A stretch of DNA of 64,000 nucleotides from Verrucomicrobiota bacterium. GTDB lineage: Bacteria; Verrucomicrobiota; Verrucomicrobiia; Verrucomicrobiales; Verrucomicrobiaceae. The notes beneath the pieces are model-generated. The model did not search any database. It saw only the letters and a list, made by a program, of their open reading frames with translations, and was not told the origin of the DNA. How positions within the stretch are numbered: the first letter of the stretch is position 1; every line of letters begins with the position of its first letter. The stretch covers positions 1 to 64,000 of the forward strand of contig JANYCZ010000001.1 in assembly GCA_025360015.1 (NCBI GenBank), written 5' to 3'. The position numbers were made by a program, and so were the translations under genes. Shown here one piece after another: positions 17,585-25,307 of this stretch.

Positions 17585-17759
17585 CGCCGGTGTAGTGAAG
17601 GTAGAAACTCCACGCCAAGGGCGAACCTGGAAATGGGTTCGCCCTTGTCTGTTTTGGGGGTGGATATGCCCTGCCTCGCATGTGCCCCGGGATGCGAAGG
17701 GGGCATGGCTGGCATTCAGTTAAGATGGGGATCGTTCGTCCCATCATCTGCCGCGTCGC

Positions 17760-18310
17760 TGAGAGCAGAGCCCACTGGTAGGGCGGTTGGTCCTCCAACC
17801 GCCGCCGAGCGTCGCCTCACTCTCTTCACCCCATTCGATCCTCCTCCAACCGCCAGCGCTCGCAGACCGGTGGGCTTCGTCTTCGCTGCTGGACGCTCAA
17901 CATCTCACGGCCTCACGCGGCGGGCTGAGGACAGCCCGCCCTACCTTGCGCTGGGCTTCGTAGTCGCCGCTGCACGCTCAACAATCTCACGGCGTCACGC
18001 GGCGGGCTGAGGACAGCCCGCCCTACCTGGCGCTGGGCGCTCGCACACCCAGCGCGGGTAGGGCGGTTGGTCCTCCAACCGCCGCCGAGCGTCGCCTGAC
18101 TCTCTTCAACCCATTCGGTCTCCTCCAACCGCCAGCGCTCGCAGGCCGGTGGGCTTCGTGTTCACCGCTGGACGCTCAACATCTCACGGCCTCACGCGGC
18201 GGACTGAGGACAGTCCGCCCTACCTGCACTGGGCTTCGTGGTCGCCGCTGGACGCTCAACATCTCACGGCCTCACGCGACGGGCTGAGGACAGCACGCCC
18301 TACCTGCGGG
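17760..18310. repeat. REP array, left block (two hairpin families)
   Basis: Family A units (GGCGGTTGG-TCCT-CCAACCGCC) lie at 17782-17803 and 18062-18083. Family B units (GGCGGGCT-GAGGAC-AGCCCGCC) lie at 17919-17940, 18001-18022, 18198-18219 and 18278-18299. The unit at 18198 has stem GGCGGACT/AGTCCGCC, a paired compensatory change. Spacers are also repeated (GCTGGACGCTCAACATCTCA and similar). The block ends directly before the RAYT gene. Confidence 0.88.
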
Positions 18311-18315
18311 CCGTC

Positions 18316-18792
18316 TTACCCGCCGACCAAAAGATCGCCGTTCGACCATCGGAGTTGATGCGGCCAATCATCGGGACTGGCGCAAAGCTCTTTCCTCACG
18401 GGATTGTGCCGGATATAATGATGCTTGGCGTTTTCCTCATGGGTATTGCGCAAGCGATGATCAAAGAACCCGTCTTGCCAGACGATGCCAAGCTGCCGTG
18501 CGGTGTAGCGTTTCCAATGTTTGAACAAGTCCTCCATCGCTGCTTCTCGCGAAAAACTCAGGATCGCATGGAAGTGGTCGGGCATGAGCAACCAAAGGGT
18601 GATGTGCCACTTCCGTTGATCGTGATAGAACCGCGCCGCATCAAGCAATGCTGAGGCATTGTCTTTCCGAGTGAGTTGTTTGGGGCCCCGTTCAGCGCAG
18701 TTCACGGTGATGAAAAACAACGCACCCTCCTCGACCCAATGAGGCATGTCATGATGCAGATGTTTGCGATTCGTCAGCTCATTGTCCGGCAT
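18316..18792 (-). CDS. REP-associated tyrosine transposase (RAYT, Y1/HUH family)
   Basis: This 158-aa protein is a single-strand DNA transposase-like enzyme of the IS200/IS605-related RAYT group. The HUH motif is in LLMPDHFHAILSF (His-Phe-His), preceded by FFITVNC and HITLW, and followed by WQDGFFDHRLR and HHYIRHNPVRKEL. The catalytic Tyr is probably the one in this last segment. I place the start at the ATG at 18792 (MPDNELTNRK); the longer frame to 18894 runs into the repeat array and encodes low-complexity sequence. It is flanked on both sides by hairpin repeats, the classic arrangement in which a domesticated RAYT and its REP elements co-occur. No transposon ends or target duplication are obvious, so it is probably a resident gene. 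Confidence 0.9.
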   Translation of the reverse strand: MPDNELTNRKHLHHDMPHWVEEGALFFITVNCAERGPKQLTRKDNASALLDAARFYHDQRKWHITLWLLMPDHFHAILSFSREAAMEDLFKHWKRYTARQLGIVWQDGFFDHRLRNTHEENAKHHYIRHNPVRKELCASPDDWPHQLRWSNGDLLVGG

Positions 18793-18839
18793 GAAAAGAC
18801 GATGCGGCAGGTCGTTTGTTTCTGCAACCGCCGACGTGC

Positions 18840-19600
18840 GCAGGGTGGTGGGCTTCGTAGTCGCCGAGGGACGCTCAGCATCACGTAGCCTCACGCGGCG
18901 GGCTGAGGACAGCCCGCCCTACCTGGCGCTGGGCTTCGTAGTCGCTGCTGGACGCTCGACGTCTCATGGCCTCACGCGGCGGGCTGAAGACAAGTCCGCC
19001 CTACCTGGCGCTGGGCGCACGCACATCCAGCGCTGGTAGGGCGGTTGGTCCTCCAACCGCCGCCGAGCGTCGCCTGACTCTCTTCAACCCATTCGATCTT
19101 CCTCCAACCGCCAGCGCTCGCAGGCTGGTGGGCTTCGTCTTCGCTACTGGACGCTCAACATCTCACGGCCTCACGCGGCGGACTGAGGACAGCCCGCCCT
19201 ACCTTGCGCTGGGCGCTCGCACACCCAGCGGTGGTAGGGCGGTTGGTCCTCCAACCGCCGCCGAGCGTCGCCTGACTCTCTTCAACCCATTCGGTCTCCT
19301 CCAACCGCCAGCGCTCGCAGGCCGGTGGGCTTCGTCTTCGCTGCTGGACGCTCAACATCTCACGGCCTCACGCGGCGGACTGAGGACAGTCCGCCCCTAC
19401 CTGCGCTGGGCTTCGTCTTCGCTGCTGGACGCTCAACATCTCAGGGCGTCACGCGGCGGGCTGAGGACAGCCCGCCCTACCTGGCGCTGGGCGCTCGCAC
19501 ATCCAGCGCTGGTAGGGCGGTTGGTCCTCCAACCGCCGCCGCGCGTCGCCTGACTCTCTTCAACCCATTCGATCCTCCAACCGCCGCCGAGCGTCTCCAC
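18840..19600. repeat. REP array, right block (two hairpin families)
   Basis: Family A hairpins lie at 19040-19061, 19238-19259 and 19516-19537. Family B hairpins lie at 18897-18918, 18978-19000 (imperfect), 19177-19198 (one mismatch), 19374-19395 (GGCGGACT/AGTCCGCC variant) and 19455-19476. A half copy of the family A flank ends the array near 19576-19600. Units are joined by near-identical spacers such as GTGGGCTTCGTCTTCGCTGC, in alternating composite order as in bacterial BIMEs. Confidence 0.88.
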
Positions 19601-19959
19601 GGGTGCTTTTCGGAAATTCGTTGGGAAAAAGCTACTCCATGCCTGACCCTGCCGGTATCGCATGACAGGGTTAACCTGCATTTCTTTCTCATACTCGCAG
19701 GGAGCCTACGAACAGCGTGTTGCTGCCATGATGTAGCTCGGTATTCCGATGCCGATTCGGTGCCGTCGCGGAATTGGGATTCCGCGCTACATCCCCGCAT
19801 GGCAACGCTGGGAGTGTGAGAAGTGCGGGTTAAACCGGTGAGCGTGGATGTTTATGCAGCACTCGCTACAGCCGGTGGGATGCCAGTGTTTTCAGCTCGC
19901 TTTACTCGCACCGTTGTTCGCGTGGGATCCATGCCAAACGAGTCAGCCTTGACCAGTGC
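19601..19959. repeat. Gap with a second inverted repeat type (GATGTAGC element)
   Basis: No gene is supported. GATGTAGC at 19730-19737 and GCTACATC at 19786-19793 frame an imperfect long inverted repeat. The inner arms (TCGGTATTCCGA and TCGCGGAATTGGGATTCCGCG) also pair partly. It lies just right of the RAYT array but has a different sequence from its units. Confidence 0.5.
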
Positions 19960-22900
19960 TCAAGCCTTTGAACCGCGTTCCTTCAAGAACTGGCAGAGCA
20001 CGCTGAGGTCGATGGGTTTGACGAGGTATTCGTCAAATCCGGCTTTGTGCGCGGTGGTGCGGTCTTCGGGGCTGCCGTAGCCGCTCATGGCAATGAGGAA
20101 GATGTCTTTCAGCATGGGCAGCGCGCGCAACTGACGGGCGACTTCAAAGCCGTCCATGCCGGGCAGGCCGATGTCGAGCAGCACGACTTCGGGTTTGAAT
20201 TCGAGTGCGGCGCACAGCGCCTCCGGGCCGGTGAAGGCGGTGCGGGTCTCATGGCCGCGCCGCCGCTGCAGCATGGCGAGGCTGCAGGCGGAGTCGGTGT
20301 TGTCATCGACAATGAGGATGCGGCGCGGGGTTTCGCGGGTGGTTTTGGCGGGCAGCTCGGGCCGGGGTGGCGGCTCGCGCAGGATGGGCAGCCGCACGAT
20401 GAATTCGCTGCCCTTGCCGAGGCCGTCACTGTGCGCCTCAATACTGCCGTCGTGCATTTTTACCAGGCGCTGGACGAGGGTGAGGCCGATGCCGAGACCG
20501 CCATGCGCACGGTCCAGCGCGCGCGTGGCCTGCACAAACAAGTCGAAGATGTGCGGCAGCAGGTCAGGGGAGATGCCGATGCCGTCATCACGCACCGAGA
20601 CGACGACCTCCGGTGGCACCGCGTCCACGTTGCGTTCGGCACGCAGCACGATGTGGCTGCCGTCACCGCTGTACTTGCAGGCGTTGCTGAGGAGATTGCC
20701 AAAGACCTGCTCCAGCCGGGTGCAGTCGGCCTGCAGATAGACGGGCTCCGGCGGCATGGACACGGTGAGCTCCTGATGGTGGCTGGAACAACTGGAACGT
20801 ACGATGCTGGTCGCGGAGGTGAGGATGTCCTCCAGGGAGACGGGCTTTTTGCGCAGCTCGATCTTGCCGTGAGTGATGCGGGAGACGTCCAGCAGATCAT
20901 CGATCATGCGGGTCATGTTTTCGATCTGGCGGATGATGATGCACTGCGCCTGCGCACGCTCCTCCACGCTGGCATCCGTACCGTGCATGATCTCCGCCGC
21001 ATTGCGCAGCGGGGCAAGGGGGTTGCGCAGCTCATGGGCGAGCATGGCGAGAAATTCATCCTTGCTGCGGTCCGCCAGCGCCAGCTCCTCGGCGCGTGCC
21101 ACCAGGGCATTTTCCAGCAGGCGGCGGCCAGTGATGTCACGGGCGATCTTTGACGCACCGACGACGCGGCCCGAGCTGTCCCGAATGGGGGAGATGGTGA
21201 GCGATACATCAATGGGCCTGCCATCCTTGCGGAGGCGAACGGTTTCGAAATGATCGACGGGCTCCCCACGGCGGATATGGCCGAGGATGTCTGCTTCTTC
21301 CGTCTGACGTTCCGGCGGAATGAAAAGGGTGACGGGCTGGCCGATGACTTCGGCGGCGGTGTAGCCAAACAGGCGCTCCGCGCCGGGATTCCAGCTCATG
21401 AGGATGCCGTTGAGGTCCTTGCTCATGATGGCGTCATCTGAGGAGGCGACGATGGCGGCCATCCGGCTGAGCGCCTCCTCCGCCTGCACGCGCTCGGTGA
21501 TGTCCTCGACCGAGAGAACGATGAGCGGCTCATGGCGGGTGTTAGGGAGGCGGCAGGCGCGCAACTGCATGACGCGTGAGCCAATATCCTCAAAGGTGTG
21601 GCTCACTTCGAAGTGGTCGATGATGGACTCCTGCGGCAGCACGTTTTCGAGCAGCCGGCGCAGGTCGGGGATGTCCCACTGCTGATTGCCGACGTCATAG
21701 ATGAGGCGGCCCAGCGTGGTGGCGGGCGTGACGTGAAAACATTCGTAGAAGGCGCGGCTGGCCGTGCGGATGCGCGGCTCCTTGGTGAGGACCAGCAGCG
21801 GCACTCGCACGCTGGCGACGATGTCCTCGGCGTAGTCGCGGGCTTCCTGGATTTCCTGGTTGCGGTGGTTGAGCTCGTCATTGACGGTGGCCAGCTCCTC
21901 GTTGCTGGACTGGATCTCCTCCTTGGAGGTCTCCAGCTCTTCATTCACGCTTTGCAGCTCCTCATTGGCGGACTGCGTTTCTTCATTGGCAGACTGCAGC
22001 TCTTCATTCGCCGCCGCCTGCTGCTCGATGACAGACTCCAGATACTCGCGCGTCGCCGCCAGCTCCTGGGTCAGGCGCAGGATTTCTTCCTCGGCGCTGC
22101 CGGAGAGCGGCAGTGGAGGGGGCGGTGCGCTGGCGGCGGCATGCGCACCTTCATCAAAAAGCACGACAAAGCCGCCCTCACGATTCGGGGAATTTTTGAT
22201 GGGGATGACGTCCACGGCGACCTCGCGGAAGCCGACTTCGGTTTTCACGCGCAGGCCTTCTTCGCGGACGGCGCGGCCTTCGGTCCCGGCGCGGGCGATG
22301 GCGGAGCGCACGCCGATGAGCAGGCCCTCGCGCAGCATCTTGAGCAGGTGCAGGCTCGGGGTGCCGGCCGCCGGGGCCAGGTAGGCACCGGTCTCTCCGC
22401 GAAACTGGAGGATCTCCATGCCGGCGGAGATGACGACGCCGGGCGGTGAGTATTTGGCCAGCAGGAGGCGCTCGGCATCGCGGTAGAGCTCCGCGTGCGG
22501 TACCTCACGCGCTCTTGGCGCAGGCTGGAGGCTGCGGCCATAGGCTTCCACATGCTCCGTGTGCAGGGTGCTGCGCAGCGTGAGGGCTGCCGGGCGGCGC
22601 TTGAAAATCTTGTGCCGCACATCCTCGACCTCAAAAAGCTTGCGGTGGGTGCCCACGGTTTCGGAACTGCCGAGCCAGAGAAAACCGCCGGGCTTGAGCG
22701 CGTAATGCAGCACGGGAAGGAGCTGCTGCTGCAGCACCGGCTCAAAATAAATGAGCATGTTCCGGCAGGAGATGAAATCCACGCGTGAGAAAGGCGGGTC
22801 TGTCAGTGCATTGTGCCGCGAGAAGATGCAGCGCTCGCGGATGGACTTGCAGATGCGCCAGCCGCCCTCCTCCTGGGTGAAAAAACGCTGCAATCGTTCG

Positions 22901-23607
22901 GGGGATACCTCCTGTTCGATGCTGGCGGGGTAGAGGCCCTTGCGGGCCTTTTCGACACCCGTGTCGTTGAGATCTGTGGCGAACAACTGGAGCCGCACCG
23001 GGCTGCCTGCGGCCTCCGCGCATTCGGTGAAGAGGATGGCCAGCGAATAAGCCTCCTGCCCGGTGGAGCAGCCGAGCGTCCAGATGCGCAGCGGATCATG
23101 GCGCTGATGCGAGGCCAGGAGCTGTGGGATGACGGTGCCAGCCAGCACCTCGAAGGCTTCTGGATTGCGGAAAAAGCTGGTGACATTGATCAGCACATCC
23201 TGATAGAGAGCCTCGACCTCCCCCGGTGTGCTGCGCAGGTACGCTTCGTATTCCCGCAGCGTGTCGAGCTTGTGCAGCATCATGCGACGGGTGATGCGGC
23301 GGTGCAGGGTCTGCGCCTTGTAGTGGGTGAAGTCCACGCCCATGGCGCGCCGTACAATCTGCGCGATGCGGCCGTGCTCCAGCCCCTGCTCGGAGAGTTC
23401 CCCCGCGATCTGAGGCAGCCGGGCGATGCGGGCGATCTCATGGGCGATCTCCGCCGGGGGCAGGACGAAATCCACACAGCCGGTGGCGACTGCGCTGTGT
23501 GGCATGCTGACATGTTGCGCGCTGTCATCCTGGGCAAACACGATGCCGCCCACAGCTTTGATTTCCTCGATGCCCAGCGCGCCATCGCTCGCACTGCCGG
23601 AGAGCAC
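19960..23607 (-). CDS. CheB(C-terminal)-CheR-PAS-histidine kinase-receiver fusion (main part of a split gene)
   Basis: This 1215-aa frame starts inside a CheB methylesterase domain (VLSGSASDGALGIEEIKAVG with its catalytic-triad Asp). A CheR methyltransferase follows (about 70-340; SAM motif WTLGCSTGQEAYS, and NVTSFFRNPEAF). A long coiled coil (about 509-590; NEELQSANEETQSANEELQS) leads to two PAS domains (about 600-840), a HisKA domain with LAHELRNPL (about 850), an ATPase domain and a receiver (about 1095-1210, LLDIGLPGMDG). This is a known fusion type in which chemotaxis-like domains are coupled to a sensor kinase. The formal GTG start at 23607 overlaps the stop of the upstream CheB frame, but it lies within a conserved domain. 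The gene is therefore most likely one reading frame broken by a single-base indel near 23645, either a mutation or a sequencing error. Confidence 0.88.
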   Translation of the reverse strand: MLSGSASDGALGIEEIKAVGGIVFAQDDSAQHVSMPHSAVATGCVDFVLPPAEIAHEIARIARLPQIAGELSEQGLEHGRIAQIVRRAMGVDFTHYKAQTLHRRITRRMMLHKLDTLREYEAYLRSTPGEVEALYQDVLINVTSFFRNPEAFEVLAGTVIPQLLASHQRHDPLRIWTLGCSTGQEAYSLAILFTECAEAAGSPVRLQLFATDLNDTGVEKARKGLYPASIEQEVSPERLQRFFTQEEGGWRICKSIRERCIFSRHNALTDPPFSRVDFISCRNMLIYFEPVLQQQLLPVLHYALKPGGFLWLGSSETVGTHRKLFEVEDVRHKIFKRRPAALTLRSTLHTEHVEAYGRSLQPAPRAREVPHAELYRDAERLLLAKYSPPGVVISAGMEILQFRGETGAYLAPAAGTPSLHLLKMLREGLLIGVRSAIARAGTEGRAVREEGLRVKTEVGFREVAVDVIPIKNSPNREGGFVVLFDEGAHAAASAPPPPLPLSGSAEEEILRLTQELAATREYLESVIEQQAAANEELQSANEETQSANEELQSVNEELETSKEEIQSSNEELATVNDELNHRNQEIQEARDYAEDIVASVRVPLLVLTKEPRIRTASRAFYECFHVTPATTLGRLIYDVGNQQWDIPDLRRLLENVLPQESIIDHFEVSHTFEDIGSRVMQLRACRLPNTRHEPLIVLSVEDITERVQAEEALSRMAAIVASSDDAIMSKDLNGILMSWNPGAERLFGYTAAEVIGQPVTLFIPPERQTEEADILGHIRRGEPVDHFETVRLRKDGRPIDVSLTISPIRDSSGRVVGASKIARDITGRRLLENALVARAEELALADRSKDEFLAMLAHELRNPLAPLRNAAEIMHGTDASVEERAQAQCIIIRQIENMTRMIDDLLDVSRITHGKIELRKKPVSLEDILTSATSIVRSSCSSHHQELTVSMPPEPVYLQADCTRLEQVFGNLLSNACKYSGDGSHIVLRAERNVDAVPPEVVVSVRDDGIGISPDLLPHIFDLFVQATRALDRAHGGLGIGLTLVQRLVKMHDGSIEAHSDGLGKGSEFIVRLPILREPPPRPELPAKTTRETPRRILIVDDNTDSACSLAMLQRRRGHETRTAFTGPEALCAALEFKPEVVLLDIGLPGMDGFEVARQLRALPMLKDIFLIAMSGYGSPEDRTTAHKAGFDEYLVKPIDLSVLCQFLKERGSKA

Positions 23608-24029
23608 TACGCCGATGATGAGCCGCCCGTCATCCTCGACCAGCGATGGAAGAACTGATCAATGCCGTGATGAACGAAGCGACGCTCCTGCGGGAGCGGC
23701 AGGAGGCGCAGACGTCCTTCAGCAATGAGCATGCTGCGTCCCGGCGGGATCACATAGACGTGATTGGCTTTGACCTCCGGCTCCTCCCGCACCTCGCAGA
23801 CCGGCATCGTCGTGGACCGTCCCAGAATCTCCGCGAGACTGCTGGCATGATCGGGTGAGAGATGCTGGACGATGATGAAGCCCATGCCGGTGTCCGGGGG
23901 CAGCGCCTGCAAAAGCTGCTGCAGCGCCTGCAGTCCGCCCGCTGAAGCTCCGATGCCGACGATGGGAAAAGCGGCGGCTTGCTCAGCCGGCGTCGATCTC
24001 TCCTCGGTTGTGGGTTCATCTGGGGCCAT
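23607..24029 (-). CDS. CheB methylesterase N-terminal part (5' part of the same split gene)
   Basis: This 140-aa frame is the start of a CheB domain: FPIVGIGASAGGLQALQQLL with the nucleophile Ser, VQHLSPDHASSLAEILGR with the triad His, and VYVIPPGRSMLIAEG. After HHGIDQFFH the frame slips into RWSRMTGGSSSA and stops. One frame over, the DNA reads SLVEDDGRLIIGVVLSGSAS, exactly the expected CheB continuation and in frame with the following ORF. A one-base deletion near 23644-23649 explains this. TAG and GTG overlap (TAGTG) at the junction, so limited coupled reinitiation is possible. Without the rest of the fold the fragment alone should be inactive. There is no N-terminal receiver, as is usual for CheB in these fusions. 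Confidence 0.85.
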   Translation of the reverse strand: MAPDEPTTEERSTPAEQAAAFPIVGIGASAGGLQALQQLLQALPPDTGMGFIIVQHLSPDHASSLAEILGRSTTMPVCEVREEPEVKANHVYVIPPGRSMLIAEGRLRLLPLPQERRFVHHGIDQFFHRWSRMTGGSSSA

Positions 24030-24156
24030 GCCGGGAGAGTGAGACTTGAGCCGCAGGGTGGCAATGATCTATTTAAGGGAAATCGCAAAGAGAAGGCGTG
24101 CCGTAAGGAGCGCACGCGTGATGCGGGGGCACACTCTGCGGAGCCTGCCGGAGGCG

Positions 24157-24729
24157 TCAGCGCAGGCCCAGCGCGTGCAGCACCGCCTGCGCCGCCGAGA
24201 TGAAGAGCCAGGCATAAAAGACCCAGGCGATGACGATGAAGCCAATGACCATGGCGATGAGGATGAAGATGCCGCAGTAAAAGTGCAGCGTACTGCGGTG
24301 CACTTGGTGCTGGTGCCCGGCCTGCCAGGCTGTGAGCAGCTTCAGATTGCGCGAGTTCGATTTGAAAAACACTGATGCCACCGGCCCCGCGCCGGGGATG
24401 AGGCCGATGAGGAAATTGATCCCCATGTTCAGCGCCATGCGCAAAAACACCGGAATGGAAATGCCGCTGCGCAGCGCATCCAGCAGGATGATGACGCCCG
24501 CGCCGGAGGCCACCGTGTCTCCCACCGCCGGGATCAGCGCCAGGATGGGGTCGAGGCCGAAGCGGACGTTCGTGCCCGGCACGCGCATGAGTTCATCCAG
24601 GTACTTCGTGAGGATGCGCGCCGCCGCGTTGTTCACCGGGTCCTTGCTCGCCGCCAGCTTGGCCGCGATGGGATTGACCGAAGGCGGCAGCACCTCATCC
24701 ACTTTGATGTCAGGGGTGGGGGACGGCAT
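24157..24729 (-). CDS. DUF4112 membrane protein
   Basis: This 190-aa protein matches DUF4112: RFGLDPILALIPAVGDTVAS followed by GAGVIILLDA, and NFLIGLIPGAGPVASVFFKSN in the second half. Two IP-G repeats give loops re-entering or capping membrane helices, and a hydrophobic helix pair near the C-terminus (FYCGIFILIAMVIGFIVIAWVF) anchors it. The N-terminal ~25 residues are polar. The family's function is unknown. The start at 24729 is the first Met with a normal N-terminus. It is a single gene between the split CheB/CheR kinase and the rho region, separated from rho by nearly 600 bp of repeats. Confidence 0.85.
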   Translation of the reverse strand: MPSPTPDIKVDEVLPPSVNPIAAKLAASKDPVNNAAARILTKYLDELMRVPGTNVRFGLDPILALIPAVGDTVASGAGVIILLDALRSGISIPVFLRMALNMGINFLIGLIPGAGPVASVFFKSNSRNLKLLTAWQAGHQHQVHRSTLHFYCGIFILIAMVIGFIVIAWVFYAWLFISAAQAVLHALGLR

Positions 24730-25307
24730 GGGAGGGGATACGCTGACGGGGGGAGGGTGGCAACTGGGAATGCGGCGTGGTGGAATGCGCGCGGTAGTTT
24801 GGAATCATGTTCGTGCGCGGCGCTCCGTTAGCGATCAATCCAGAGCAGCTACTAAAGCGGCTCTCTCTCTCCCCGCGCATGACACACGCCACGGGCGAAG
24901 ATTTTTCTTCGGGAGAGGGTGGGGAGAGGGGACTGCGAGTGCCTTTCGCTACCACGGAACGGCCCCTCACCCTTACCTCTCCCCATGGGGTGTTTTGGGC
25001 GTTGCGAGATCAGCGGTGGGGAGAGGGGATTCGCTTTGTGTCCGCACGATAGGATGAGCCCAGTAAGGCTATAAAAATCCGACGTGTTTGCGGCGCTGTT
25101 GCGAGCGGAACGATGGATGCAAAGCCGGAACCAGAAACAGCTTAAGCGAGGCACGACAGAACAGCACAGGGTCAAGCAGGAACGCAGAACTCAGAACGGG
25201 CTCAAGCCCGAACCGAGAACCGAGAACGACTCCACCCGCTTTCAGCCTTCGACGCGCCATGATCGAGGACGAGGACGATTCCGAAACGATGAACCGTGAA
25301 CTGTAGC
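24730..25307. repeat. Gap downstream of rho with two dispersed repeat families
   Basis: No gene is supported. About 24963-25031 reads CCCCTCACCCTTACCTCTCC ... GGTGGGGAGAGGGGATTCG, closely matching 33307-33374. Part of another copy (GGGAGAGGGTGGGGAGAGGGG) sits just before it near 24909-24930. At 25259-25281 is ATGATCGAGGACGAGGACGA, one of four copies of that motif in the window. Short GAACTCAGAAC/GAGAACCGAGAAC repeats lie at 25175-25230. Confidence 0.65.

Noticed and set aside
18764-19553. Open frames across the REP array with repeated GRSTSHGLTRRAED peptides
   Set aside because: The repeated peptide is a by-product of the DNA repeat units; the hairpins and RAYT explain the structure better than a repeat protein.
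17760-19600. CRISPR array
   Set aside because: Repeats are long, hairpin-rich and heterogeneous, with repeated rather than unique spacers; no cas gene is present.
20047-21153. 368-aa plus-strand frame over the CheB/CheR kinase gene, with a similar frame at 13590-15284 over the other kinase
   Set aside because: Both are antisense shadows of the conserved HisKA/receiver blocks, which explains their mutual similarity.
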